Source: CAWKGC01 sp963849005 (lineage in GTDB: Bacteria; Pseudomonadota; Gammaproteobacteria; Burkholderiales; Usitatibacteraceae). From it: DNA of 64,000 bases. A program made the translations under genes and the position numbers. The first letter of the stretch is position 1; every line of letters begins with the position of its first letter. The DNA lies in contig CAWKGC010000022.1 in NCBI GenBank assembly GCA_963849005.1, forward strand, positions 1 to 64,000. The letters are read 5' to 3'. Of the stretch, positions 1-8,648 are shown piece after piece. Below the pieces are notes generated by a model, which was not told the origin of the DNA, searched no databases, and saw only the letters and a list, made by a program, of their open reading frames with translations.

Positions 1-260
1 CGCGCATCGGCGACGTGACGATCCTCGCGCCCTGAGGATCTCGGGCGTGGGAAAAAATGCGCGCCGAGCGCATCGAGAAGCCGAAGTCGATCGACGTTTC
101 GATCAAGGTCAACTCCGTGGTCTCGCAGGGCAACGAAGCGACCGCCGTGGTCGTGCAGGGCTACAAGTCCGACACGCTGAAGAGCAACAACACCAAGACC
201 TTCAAGCTGGTCAAGGTCGGCGACAAATGGCTGATCAAGCAGGAGCGCGTCGGCGGTTGA
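1..260 (+). CDS. C-terminal fragment of an NTF2-like domain protein (partial)
   Basis: Only the C-terminal end lies in the window. The readable part (57–260, with open frame back to 36) gives a small alpha+beta domain ending in KTFKLVKVGDKWLIKQE. This is the pattern of the NTF2-like domain found at the C-terminus of L,D-transpeptidase and TPR envelope proteins. An in-frame TGA at 33–35 cuts the frame, so either a short indel lies there or the frame begins here. The next gene ends in the same kind of domain, so this may be the tail of a paralogue. Its stop TGA (258–260) overlaps the TTG start of the next gene, implying one transcript. What lies upstream is not visible. Confidence 0.5.
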
Positions 261-1489
261 ACGCAGCGTCCTCTCCCTCGGGCCGCGGCGGGCTCCTGCG
301 GCCTCTTTCGCGTCTCCTTCTCGCCCTCGTCCTCGCGTCGCCGATGGCGCGCGCCGACGGCGCCAATGTCCCCAGCTCGCAGCCCACGTCGCAAAGCGAA
401 GTCGAGGCGGCGCTGGTGCGCGCGATCGTGCTGCTGCGCGAAAGCGGGCTGAAGAGCGCGCTCGCCGAGATCGAGCAGATCGTCGCGAAAGCGCCGAATT
501 TCCGCCTGGGCCACCTGATCAAGGGCGACATCCTCATGGCCTATGCCGGCAACCCGGTCGCGTTCGGCCCGGTGTCGAGCGCCTCGGCCGGGATGGCGCC
601 ATTGCAGCACGAGGCACGCGTGCGCCTGCAGCGTTTCCTCGACGCCCCGCCCCCGGATTTCCTGCCGCAATCGCTCCTGCAACTGAGCGCCTGGCAGGAA
701 CACGCCGTGCTGATCGATACGTCGCGCTCCCGCCTCTACGTCTTCGCCAACGACAACGGGCGCCCGCGCTACGTCACGGATTTCTATGTGAGCGTCGGCA
801 AGAACGGCGTGGACAAGCAGCGCGAAGGCGACCAGCGCACGCCGATCGGCGTCTACACGATCACTTCATCGAAGGAGAAGCTGCCGGATTTCTACGGCTC
901 CGGCGCCTTCCCGATCAGTTACCCGAACGACTGGGATCGCCGCCTCGGGCGCGACGGCCACGGCATCTGGCTGCATGGCACGCCGTCGGAGACCTACAGC
1001 CGGCCGCCGCTTGCCACCGACGGCTGCGTGGTTCTCACCAACGACGACCTCGCGCGCCTGACGCGATTCGTCGACGTGGGACGCACGCCCGTCGTGATCA
1101 GCCACCGCGTCGACTGGCAGGCGCCAGAGCGCTGGGATGCCGATCGCGCCAGCTTCCTGTCAAGTTTCGAGAAATGGCGCGCCGACTGGGAGTCCAACCA
1201 GGTCGATGCCTACCTCGGGCACTATTCACCGCGCTTTTCGAGCGACGGCAAGGACCTGGCCGGATGGACCGCGCACAAGCGCAAGGTCGCCGCGGGAAAG
1301 AGCTGGATCAAGGTGAACGTGCCGACGATGAGCGCCGTGGCCTACCCCGGCGTCGACGCGGAGATGATGATGGTCACCTTCGAACAGGACTATCGCTCGA
1401 ACAACCTGTCGAACCGCACCTTCAAGCGCCAGTACTGGGTCCGCGAAGGCGACGCGTGGCGGATCCTGCATGAATCCGTGATTTCCTGA
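257..1489 (+). CDS. L,D-transpeptidase (YkuD fold) with C-terminal NTF2-like domain
   Basis: Predicted periplasmic L,D-transpeptidase, about 410 aa, acting on peptidoglycan stem peptides. I start at TTG 257 because it places a basic stretch and hydrophobic core (PLSRLLLALVLASPMARA) as a signal peptide and follows AGGAG at 241–245. Later ATG starts would lose the signal. A helical region around residues 45–130 precedes the YkuD catalytic domain (about 150–290). In that domain IWLHG and, further on, TDGCVVL supply the catalytic His and Cys in the usual HG…(S/D)GC arrangement, with Val-Val where many relatives have an Arg. The last 110 residues are an NTF2-like domain. The 4-bp TTGA overlap with the gene before suggests translational coupling. 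The family is confident; the substrate is inferred. Confidence 0.83.
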   Translation: MNAASSPSGRGGLLRPLSRLLLALVLASPMARADGANVPSSQPTSQSEVEAALVRAIVLLRESGLKSALAEIEQIVAKAPNFRLGHLIKGDILMAYAGNPVAFGPVSSASAGMAPLQHEARVRLQRFLDAPPPDFLPQSLLQLSAWQEHAVLIDTSRSRLYVFANDNGRPRYVTDFYVSVGKNGVDKQREGDQRTPIGVYTITSSKEKLPDFYGSGAFPISYPNDWDRRLGRDGHGIWLHGTPSETYSRPPLATDGCVVLTNDDLARLTRFVDVGRTPVVISHRVDWQAPERWDADRASFLSSFEKWRADWESNQVDAYLGHYSPRFSSDGKDLAGWTAHKRKVAAGKSWIKVNVPTMSAVAYPGVDAEMMMVTFEQDYRSNNLSNRTFKRQYWVREGDAWRILHESVIS

Positions 1490-1529
1490 AGTTTCTTTCC
1501 TTGCCCGAACCCCTGAAGAGGATTGCCCG

Positions 1530-2183
1530 ATGTCCCGTACCAGCACGCTCCTGACCGCCCTTTTTTCCACCTTCGCCCTCGCGCTGCCCCTGGCCGCGTT
1601 CGCGCAGGCCAAGCCCGCCGCCGACGCGAAGGTCGCCGGCGCCAAGGCCGCCGCTTCCTGCTCCGCCCAACTGAAAGGATCCACCCCCGTGAAAGTCAAG
1701 TTCACCACCAACCTCGGCGCCTTCACTGTCGAAGTCGACAAGGAAAAGGCGCCCATCAGCGCCGAGAACTTCCTGAAGTACGTCGAGAGCGGCCACTACA
1801 ACGGCACCATCTTCCACCGCGTCATCGACGGCTTCATGGTGCAAGGCGGCGGAATGAACAAGGACATGAGCGAAAAACCGGGCCGCCCCCCGATCAAGAA
1901 CGAGTCGACCAACGGCCTGAAGAACACCCAGTACACCCTCGCGATGGCGCGCACCGGCGTGCGCGATTCCGCGAGCTCGCAGTTCTTCATCAACGTGAAA
2001 GACAACGACTTCCTGAATTATTCCGGCGAAACCCCGCAAGGCTGGGGCTACGCTGTGTTCGGCAAGGTGGTCGAAGGCACCGATGTGATCGACAAGATGA
2101 AGAAGGTCCCCACCGGCAACAAGGGCATGCACCAGAACGTGCCGCTCGAGCCGATCGTGGTCGAAAAAGCGGAGTGCGTCTGA
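1530..2183 (+). CDS. Periplasmic peptidyl-prolyl cis-trans isomerase (cyclophilin type)
   Basis: 217 aa cyclophilin that interconverts cis and trans X-Pro bonds in exported proteins. A signal peptide is clear (TLLTALFSTFALALPLAAFAQA), followed by an Ala/Lys-rich linker to about residue 45. The cyclophilin core then begins at VKVKFTTNLGAFTVEVD. Core motifs are FHRVIDGFMVQGG (catalytic Arg in FHR) and SSQFFINVKDN. Single-domain bacterial cyclophilins are about 165–190 aa, so the length fits domain plus leader. It lies 40 bp after the L,D-transpeptidase and before a strong terminator. Whether PpiA or PpiB is the better name is not decided by the sequence; the signal peptide favours the periplasmic form. 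Confidence 0.93.
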   Translation: MSRTSTLLTALFSTFALALPLAAFAQAKPAADAKVAGAKAAASCSAQLKGSTPVKVKFTTNLGAFTVEVDKEKAPISAENFLKYVESGHYNGTIFHRVIDGFMVQGGGMNKDMSEKPGRPPIKNESTNGLKNTQYTLAMARTGVRDSASSQFFINVKDNDFLNYSGETPQGWGYAVFGKVVEGTDVIDKMKKVPTGNKGMHQNVPLEPIVVEKAECV

Positions 2184-2206
2184 ACCGCTGCTGACGCAAC
2201 TGCCGG

Positions 2207-2233
2207 AAGGGGCGGGCGACACCCGCCCCTTTT
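2207..2233 (+). terminator. Rho-independent terminator after the cyclophilin gene
   Basis: A perfect 10-bp stem (AAGGGGCGGG / CCCGCCCCTT) with a 5-nt loop, CGACA, ends in TTTT at 2230–2233. It sits 23 bp after the cyclophilin stop and directly before the lpxH ATG at 2237, so lpxH probably relies on readthrough or its own start signals. Confidence 0.85.
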
Positions 2234-2236
2234 CAC

Positions 2237-2965
2237 ATGCCGACCACGCTTTTCATCTCCGACCTGCACCTCGACGACGCGCGCGAGCGCACCAACGAGT
2301 TCTTCCTCGCCTTCATGGCGGGCCCGGCAACGCGCGCCGAAGCGCTCTACATCCTGGGCGACCTGTTCGAGTTCTGGATTGGCGACGACGCGATCGGCCT
2401 GCCGCTGAACCGCATGGTGGTCGACGCCCTCGCCGCGCTTTCGCGTCGCGGCACACGGCTGTACTTCATGCATGGCAACCGCGATTTCCTGGTGAGGGAC
2501 GGCTTTGCCGCCGCTACCGGGGCGACATTGCTCGCGGACCCGACCGAGGTCGACCTCTACGGGCGCCACACCCTCCTGATGCATGGCGACACGCTGTGCA
2601 CCGACGACGTCGCCTACCAGAAGTTCCGGATGCAGGTGCATGATCCGGCGCAGCAGGCGGCGTTCCTCTCGCGCACCATGGCCGAGCGGGACGCTTTCGT
2701 GCGCGGCGTGCGCAGCCAGAGCGATGCCGCCAAGGCAGGCAAGAGCGAAGAGATCATGGATGTGGCCCCCCGTGCCGTGGAAGAAATGCTCAGGCAGCAT
2801 GCTTATCCGACGCTGATCCACGGCCACACGCACCGGCCCGCGACGCATGTGCTGGAGGTCGACGGGCACCGCTGCGAACGCTGGGTGCTTACCGACTGGT
2901 ACGAAAGCGGCGGCTACCTCGAGGTCACGCCCGCTGGCTGGACCGCGCGCGCGATCGCCGCCTGA
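2237..2965 (+). CDS. lpxH: UDP-2,3-diacylglucosamine diphosphatase LpxH
   Basis: 242 aa calcineurin-like phosphoesterase that hydrolyses UDP-2,3-diacylglucosamine to lipid X plus UMP, the fourth step of lipid A synthesis at the inner membrane. All metal-site motifs of the family are present in order: FISDLHLDD, GDLFEFWIGDD, MHGNRDFLV, LMHGDTLCTDD and IHGHTHRP. Length matches family members (about 240 aa). The start is the ATG immediately after the upstream terminator. The 3' end overlaps the convergent patatin gene by 52 bp. Confidence 0.96.
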   Translation: MPTTLFISDLHLDDARERTNEFFLAFMAGPATRAEALYILGDLFEFWIGDDAIGLPLNRMVVDALAALSRRGTRLYFMHGNRDFLVRDGFAAATGATLLADPTEVDLYGRHTLLMHGDTLCTDDVAYQKFRMQVHDPAQQAAFLSRTMAERDAFVRGVRSQSDAAKAGKSEEIMDVAPRAVEEMLRQHAYPTLIHGHTHRPATHVLEVDGHRCERWVLTDWYESGGYLEVTPAGWTARAIAA

Positions 2966-3831
2966 ATCGCCGGCAGGGCCTCGCGCGTCGCCTGCTCGGC
3001 GATCGCGATGAGCCTCTTGCGGTACTCGACCGAACCGCCGGCGTAGTAGCCGATATCGGGGTGGATCACGACATCGGCCCCGACCGATTCGGTTGCGATC
3101 ATCGCGGCCCGCTTCCGGTCGCGCGCGCGCCATTCCTCCGGCACCGATGGGGGCGTGTTTTCCACGTACGCCGAGACGTCGACCGCAATCACGACGACGG
3201 CACCCAGGTTGCGGGCGGCACGCACGGGGACGGGGCTGGACTCGTCGCCGTCGACGTAGGTCTCGCCGCCGAAACTCACCGGCAGGAACAGGTCGTCGAT
3301 CGCGCTGGAGGCGCGCACCGCGAGCCCCGCATGGCCGTGGTTGAAAGTCACGGTCGCGCCGTCCCGCATTCGCGTGGCCACCGCCGCGGCACCCGTTCCC
3401 AGCCCCTGCATCGGGCGGCCTTCCAGCTTCGACTGAACGAAGGACTGCAGGGCGATCCCCTTCGACTTGCCGGCGCTCCACATCGCGGACACGTCGAGAA
3501 AGACGACCGGGCTGGTGTCGAGCGCCATTGCCTCTAGGTCCAGCCCGCTGAAACCGCCTGCGTGGAAGGCGCCCACCAGGGCGCCGATGCTGCTGCCCAC
3601 GACGTAGTCGGGGCGTATGCCGGCGGCATCGAGCACCTTGAGCACGCCGATGTGGGCGAAGCCGCGCGGCCCGCCCGAGCCGAGCACCAGCACCACCCTG
3701 GGCGGCTTCGCGGGCTGGACGAAACGCGGGAGTTCGCCCTCGGGAACGTGCTCCGGAACGAGGCTGCATCCGGCCCCCAGCGCGACGGCCAGCGCCGCCA
3801 GCAGGGTCTGCAGCGCGCCCTTCCGCATCAT
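2914..3831 (-). CDS. Patatin-like phospholipase lipoprotein (RssA type)
   Basis: 305 aa. The chosen ATG (3831; another at 3828) gives a short basic start, a hydrophobic stretch and a lipobox LGAGC, so it is a predicted lipoprotein. Starting further upstream would bury this signal. Patatin features follow: GSGGPRGFAHIGVLK (oxyanion hole), GSSIG (nucleophile-elbow serine) and VDGDESSPVPV, which holds the catalytic Asp in a DGD instead of the usual DGG or DGA. Likely a lipid acyl hydrolase at the envelope. It lies 31 bp after metZ on the same strand and its last 52 bp overlap the end of lpxH. Substrate unknown. Confidence 0.85.
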   Translation of the reverse strand: MMRKGALQTLLAALAVALGAGCSLVPEHVPEGELPRFVQPAKPPRVVLVLGSGGPRGFAHIGVLKVLDAAGIRPDYVVGSSIGALVGAFHAGGFSGLDLEAMALDTSPVVFLDVSAMWSAGKSKGIALQSFVQSKLEGRPMQGLGTGAAAVATRMRDGATVTFNHGHAGLAVRASSAIDDLFLPVSFGGETYVDGDESSPVPVRAARNLGAVVVIAVDVSAYVENTPPSVPEEWRARDRKRAAMIATESVGADVVIHPDIGYYAGGSVEYRKRLIAIAEQATREALPAIQAAIARAVQPAGVTSR

Positions 3832-3862
3832 GTCGGAGAGCCGCGCGGGCAGGCCCGGCCGC

Positions 3863-5038
3863 TCAGGGAACAAGCCCGCGCGCAACGTCGGCGCGGATGT
3901 CCCCTGCCGCCTCGAGGCCGACGGAGAGCCGGACCAGTCCATCGGCAATGCCGGCCGCTTCGCGCTCGGCCACCGTCAGGCGGCCATGCGTGGTGGTGGC
4001 TGGATGGCAGATGGTCGACTTGGTGTCGCCGAAGTTGGCGGTGATGGAGATGAACCTGACCGCGTCGATCAGCTTCCATGCCGCCTGCTTCCCGCCCTTC
4101 ACGACAAACGACAATACCGCGCCTCCTGCCGATTGCTGGCGCATCGCCAGCGCGTGCTGCGCATGCGAGGCAAGGCCCGGATAGAGGACGCGTTCGACCA
4201 ACGGCTCGCTTTCCAGCCAGCGCGCCAGTTCCAGCGCGGTCGCCGATTGCGCGGCGAGGCGGATATTCAAGGTCTCCATGCCCTTCAGGAACACCCAGGC
4301 GTTGAAGGGGCTCAGCGCCGGGCCGGCGGTGCGCACGAAGGTGTAAAGCGGGCCGCTGACGAGGTCCTTGCGGCCGGCGATCGCCCCGCCCAGCGTCCTG
4401 CCCTGCCCGTCGAGATACTTGGTGGCGGAATGCACGACAAGGTCGGCGCCGTGCTCGATCGGCCGCTGAAGCGCGGGCGAACAGACGCAGTTGTCGACCG
4501 CCAGCACCGCGCCCGCCTTTTTCGCGATCGCCGCAATGCCGGCGATGTCGGCAATCTCGCAAACCGGGTTCGACGGCGTCTCGACAAAGAACAATCTCGT
4601 GTTCGGCCTCACCGCCGCGCGCCACGCGTCGAGACTGGTTGGATCGACCCAGGTGGTCTCGACGCCGAAGCGCCTGAGGATCTGGTCGAAGAGCGGCACC
4701 ACGGTGCCGAAGACCCCGCGCGCCGAGATGAGGTGATCGCCGCTCTTCAGGAGGCCGAAGGCCAGCGTGGCGACGGCGGCCATCCCGGTGGACGTTGCGA
4801 TGCAGGCCTCGGCCCCTTCGAGCGCAGCGAGCCGCTCCTGGAACATCGTCACCGTCGGGTTGGTGAAGCGCGAGTAGATGTTGCCGCCCTCTTCACCGGC
4901 AAATCGCGCCGCGGCCTGGGCCGCGCTCTTGTAGACGAAGCTCGAGGTGAGCGAGAGCGCCTCGGAATGCTCGTCGAAGTCGCTGCGCAGGATTCCGGCG
5001 CGGACCGCGAGGGTATCCGGCTTGAACTTCTCCGCCAT
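3863..5038 (-). CDS. metZ: O-succinylhomoserine sulfhydrylase MetZ
   Basis: 391 aa PLP enzyme of the Cys/Met-metabolism family (fold type I). It makes homocysteine directly from O-succinylhomoserine and sulfide, bypassing cystathionine. The PLP lysine is in VVHSATKYLDGQGR, and NIYSRFTNPT and VETPSNPVCEIADI are typical of MetZ. The MAEKFKPDTLAVRAG start at 5038 lies 5 bp after the purF stop, and purF–metZ adjacency is common in betaproteobacteria. The reading frame is intact. O-acetylhomoserine as substrate cannot be excluded from sequence. Confidence 0.93.
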   Translation of the reverse strand: MAEKFKPDTLAVRAGILRSDFDEHSEALSLTSSFVYKSAAQAAARFAGEEGGNIYSRFTNPTVTMFQERLAALEGAEACIATSTGMAAVATLAFGLLKSGDHLISARGVFGTVVPLFDQILRRFGVETTWVDPTSLDAWRAAVRPNTRLFFVETPSNPVCEIADIAGIAAIAKKAGAVLAVDNCVCSPALQRPIEHGADLVVHSATKYLDGQGRTLGGAIAGRKDLVSGPLYTFVRTAGPALSPFNAWVFLKGMETLNIRLAAQSATALELARWLESEPLVERVLYPGLASHAQHALAMRQQSAGGAVLSFVVKGGKQAAWKLIDAVRFISITANFGDTKSTICHPATTTHGRLTVAEREAAGIADGLVRLSVGLEAAGDIRADVARGLVP

Positions 5039-5043
5039 GGCGT

Positions 5044-6567
5044 TCAGTCGATGGCCTGGAGGCCGAGGTCGAGCTGGTAGCTGGAAAGCCGCCCGGCGCT
5101 GCTCTCGCCGTCGCGGCGGTTGGCCTCGATGCCGGCAAGATAATCGCTGGACACGTCGCCGGTGATGTACAGGCCGTCGAAGCACGAGCAATCGAAGGTC
5201 TTGATCGACGGGTTGCCGGCGCGCACGTCCTCGACCAGCGCCGCGAGGTCCTGGTAGAAGACCGCGTCGGCACCGATCGCCTCGGCGATCTGCTTCTCGT
5301 CTCGCCCCGTGGCGATCAGCTCCGCGCGCGTCGGCATGTCGATGCCGTAAACGTTGGGGAAGCGCACCGGCGGCGCGGCGGAGGCGAAATACACCTTCTT
5401 CGCGCCGGACTCGCGCGCCATCATCACGATCTCGCGGCTGGTCGTGCCGCGCACGATCGAGTCGTCGACCAGCAGCACGTTCTTGTCCTTGAACTCCACC
5501 GGCATCGCGTTCAGCTTCTGCCTCACGCTCTTCTGGCGCATCTCCTGCCCGGGCATGATGAAGGTGCGGCCGATGTAGCGGTTCTTGATGAAGCCTTCCT
5601 GGTATTGAGCCCCAGTTTCTGCGCCACCTCCAGCGCGCTGGGGCGGCTCGAGTCCGGGATCGGGATGACGACGTCGATGTCCTTGTGCAGCCCCGAGGCC
5701 ATGATCTTGTCGGCGAGCGTCTTGCCCATGTTGCGGCGGCTCTCGTAGACGGAGATGCCGTCGATCACCGAGTCGGGCCGCGCGAGGTAGACGTATTCGA
5801 AGATGCAGGGGTTGAGCGTCGGATTCTCGGCGCACTGGCGGCTGTAGAGGTTGCCGCTTTCGTCGACCAGCACGGCCTCGCCGGGCGCGACGTCGCGCAT
5901 CGCCTTGAAGCCGAGGGTATCCAGCGCCACGCTCTCGGAGGCGACGATGAACTCCACGCCCTTCGCGGTATCGGCGCGGCCGATGACCAGCGGGCGGATG
6001 CCGCGCGGATCGCGGAACGCGAGCAGCCCGGCGCCCGCGACCAGCGCCACCACCGAATAGGCGCCCTTGCAACGGCGATGCACGCCCGCCACCGCGCGGA
6101 ACACGCTTTCCGGGGTGAGCTTCACGCTGCCGTCGCAGGCGTCCTGCAGCTCGTGCGCGAGCACGTTCAGCAGCACTTCGGAGTCGGAGTTGGTGTTGAC
6201 GTGCCTGCGATCCTCGAGATAGAGCTCGCGGCGCAGTTCCTCGGCGTTGACGAGGTTGCCGTTGTGGCCGAGCACGATGCCGAAAGGCGAGTTCACGTAG
6301 AAGGGCTGCGCTTCGGCGACCGAGGCAGCGGAACCTGCGGTCGGGTAGCGGCAATGGCCGATGCCCATGTTGCCGAGCAGGTTCGCGCATGTCGCGGGTG
6401 CGGAACACGTCGCGCACCAGCCCGCTGCCCTTGTGCATGTGGAAGGTGTGGCCTTCGGCCGTGCAGATGCCGGCGGCATCCTGGCCGCGGTGCTGCAGGA
6501 CCGTCAGCCCGTCATAGAGAATCTGGTTGACGGGGCTGCGGGCGACGACGCCGACTATTCCGCACAT
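5044..6567 (-). CDS. purF: Amidophosphoribosyltransferase PurF (two frameshifts in this sequence)
   Basis: Commits PRPP to purine synthesis: glutamine + PRPP gives phosphoribosylamine. The Ntn-type start MCGIVGVVARSPVNQ at 6567 places Cys2 as the glutaminase nucleophile. The PRPP-binding loop VLLVDDSIVRGTTS is in the C-terminal half, and the total of about 507 aa is normal. Two indels break the frame. Near 6384–6388 one extra base separates RDMR from NLLGNMGIGHCRYPTAG. Near 5605 one base is missing between QKLGLN and YQEGFIKNRYIGRTF. Every segment is well conserved, so sequence error is the likeliest cause. cvpA, which often precedes purF, is not present between it and the SPOR gene. Confidence 0.93.
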   Translation of the reverse strand: MCGIVGVVARSPVNQILYDGLTVLQHRGQDAAGICTAEGHTFHMHKGSGLVRDVFRTRDMREPARQHGHRPLPLPDRRFRCLGRRSAALLRELAFRHRARPQRQPRQRRGTAPRALSRGSQARQHQLRLRSAAERARARAAGRLRRQREAHPGKRVPRGGGRASPLQGRLFGGGAGRGRRAARVPRSARHPPAGHRPRRYREGRGVHRRLRERGAGYPRLQGDARRRARRGRAGRRKRQPLQPPVRRESDAQPLHLRIRLPRAARLGDRRHLRLREPPQHGQDARRQDHGLGAAQGHRRRHPDPGLEPPQRAGGGAETGAQYQEGFIKNRYIGRTFIMPGQEMRQKSVRQKLNAMPVEFKDKNVLLVDDSIVRGTTSREIVMMARESGAKKVYFASAAPPVRFPNVYGIDMPTRAELIATGRDEKQIAEAIGADAVFYQDLAALVEDVRAGNPSIKTFDCSCFDGLYITGDVSSDYLAGIEANRRDGESSAGRLSSYQLDLGLQAID

Positions 6568-6669
6568 GCTGGACCCTCGGGCGAATCGCCGTGCCGCGCG
6601 ACGGGCGGCGACCCGTCGCAAGTGTAGTCGAAATGGGGGCGAGGGACCTTTGCGCAAGGCGGGGCATGG

Positions 6670-7332
6670 TCATGGAAGCGGCACGACCTTGCCCTCGACG
6701 CCGGAGCGCTTGAGCTGCTGCGGCGCCTTGTCTGCCGCTTCGCGCGTCGGGTAAGGGCCGGCCCTGAGGCGCGTGAGGTCGCCCGAGGAGGTTGCAATGA
6801 GCTCGGTGTAGTGCTTGACCTTGGCGGCATTAGCTTGTCCCGCGCCTGCTTCAGGCGGGCATCGTCCTTGAATGCGCCTATCTGCACGGCGAATCCTTCT
6901 ACATTCGGTGCTCTCGGCTGCTTTGGCCGGTACGGGGTCGGCAACAGCGGCCGTCGCCTCGGGCACGACCGCGACCTTTGCGGGCGCGGACAGGTGCCGG
7001 GGTGATCGTGGCCACCGGCTTGGCCTCGGCTCGCCGGCTCGGCTGGTGCGGCAGCCTTGGGAATTCGGGGGCGCTCTTGGGCGGCTCGCTTGAGGGCGCC
7101 GGCGGGCATCGTCCTCGCGGGCTTTCGGCTTCTCCAGGGGCGGCGGCAGGGGCGCAACCGCGTCCTTGGCGGGAATGGCAAGTGACATGTCCTGCTTCTG
7201 CTCGCGGGGGGCCGGGATCGAGCAGCATCGGCAGGAAGACGACCATGGCGACGACGATGCAAAGGCGCCGATCAGGCGGCGGCGGCCTTTGCGGCGGACT
7301 TCCAGTGCTTCTGGCGTTGGTGTCGAGGCCAT
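6670..7332 (-). CDS. SPOR-domain membrane protein (DedD-like, heavily frameshifted)
   Basis: About 220 aa if repaired. The ATG at 7332 starts MASTPTPEALEVRRKGRRRL, a basic cytoplasmic tail. A transmembrane piece (VVFLPMLLDP) then appears in a second frame, followed by a Pro/Ala/Lys-rich linker and a C-terminal SPOR domain. The SPOR domain is split between VEGFAVQIGAFKDDARLKQA in one frame and LTRLRAGPYPTREAADKA in another. At least six frame changes are needed. SPOR domains bind denuded peptidoglycan at the division septum. Its place between folC and purF is the usual one for this gene in betaproteobacteria. Confidence 0.75.
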   Translation of the reverse strand: MASTPTPEALEVRRKGRRRLIGAFASSSPWSSSCRCCSIPAPREQKQDMSLAIPAKDAVAPLPPPLEKPKAREDDARRRPQASRPRAPPNSQGCRTSRAGEPRPSRWPRSPRHLSAPAKVAVVPEATAAVADPVPAKAAESTECRRIRRADRRIQGRCPPEAGAGQANAAKVKHYTELIATSSGDLTRLRAGPYPTREAADKAPQQLKRSGVEGKVVPLP

Positions 7333-7370
7333 CGTAGTGTGCGGCGCGGCCCCTTGCGGGATCCGCAAGC

Positions 7371-8632
7371 CTATTGCGGCGCCTGCAGCGCCTCGGCGAC
7401 AGTCAGGAAGGATCCAAAGACGATAATTCTATCATTCGCCCCGCCTCGCGGCGCGCAGTGTCCAATGCCGATGCAACACTCGAGAAACGGCGCGTGCGAT
7501 CGCCCAGTCCCCGCGCGACGAGCACGTCGGCCAGTTGCCCCGCGCTCGCCCCTCGTGCGCCTGGCAGCGGCGCGACCAGCCATCGATCGATGCGCCCCGA
7601 AAGGGCCTCGACGACACCTGCGATGTCCTTGTCGGCTAGCATCGCGAACACCGCGGCCGTGCTTTCGCAATAGCCCATGTCGAGCAGCCCGTCGGCGAGC
7701 GCGCGGGCCGCATGCGGGTTGTGGGCAACGTCGAGGACAATCGTCGGCCGGCCCGGAAGCACTTGCATGCGGCCCGGCAACTGAACCCGCGTCAGCCCCA
7801 GCTTGATTTCGGCGAGCGATACCGGCAGCCGTTCGCGCAGCGCATCGAGGCGGCGAGCGCCGTCGAGGCATTCTTCAATTGCCACGCGCCACGCAGCGCC
7901 GGGATCGGCAGGGCATGATGCTTGCCGTGGCGGCCGTGGAACTGCCACTGGTTCGCCGCGCGGGTGAAACCGAAGTCGCGACCGAGCAACTGCAGGTCGG
8001 CACCGATCGCCTGCGCGTGCCGGACCAGCGATTGCGGTGGATCGGCATCGCCGAAGAAGGCCGGCTGCCCGGCGCGGAAAATGCCGGCCTTCTCGAAGCC
8101 GATCTTCTCGCGCGTGTCCCCGAGGAAGGCCTGGTGGTCGAGGTCGACGCTCGCGACGATGGCGCAGTCGGCATCGACGATATTGACCGCATCGAGCCTG
8201 CCGCCCAGCCCCACTTCGAGCACCAGCGCATCGAGCCCGGCGCGGCCGAAAAGGTCGAGCGCGCAAAGCGTGCCGAACTCGAAATAGGTCAGCGGCGTAT
8301 CTCCACGCGCTGCCTCCACCCGCGCAAAGCCGTCGCACAGCGCCTCGTCCTTCGCATCCTCGCCATTGATCCGGACACGCTCGTTGTAGCGCAGCAGGTG
8401 GGGCGAGGTGTAAAGGCCGACCCGGTAGCCCGCTTCGAGGAGGATTTGCTCGAGGTACGCGCAAGTCGAGCCCTTGCCGTTGGTGCCGCCGACGGTGATC
8501 ACCACCGGGGAACGGATCGATGCCCAGGCGTCCCGCGACCTCGGCCACGCGCTCGAGCCCGAGCGCAACCGCCACGGGATGCTGCCCCGAGATGTAATCG
8601 AGCCAGTCGGCGAGCGACTGCGGCGCGTTCAT
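7371..8632 (-). CDS. folC: Bifunctional folylpolyglutamate/dihydrofolate synthase FolC (three frameshifts)
   Basis: Adds glutamate to dihydropteroate and folates using ATP. The start MNAPQSLADWLDYISGQHP is at 8632. The P-loop TVGGTNGKGST, then FEFGTLCALDLF and LEVGLGGRLDAVN, are diagnostic, as is VLDVAHNPHAAR in the C-terminal domain. Segments lie in different frames, changing near 8510, near 7865 and near 7450. The true C-terminus, DRIIVFGSFLTVAEALQ, reads in the third frame and stops at 7371. Repaired length is about 420 aa, normal for FolC. It lies 16 bp after accD. Confidence 0.92.
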
Positions 8633-8648
8633 CGAGTTGCCGGGCGCC

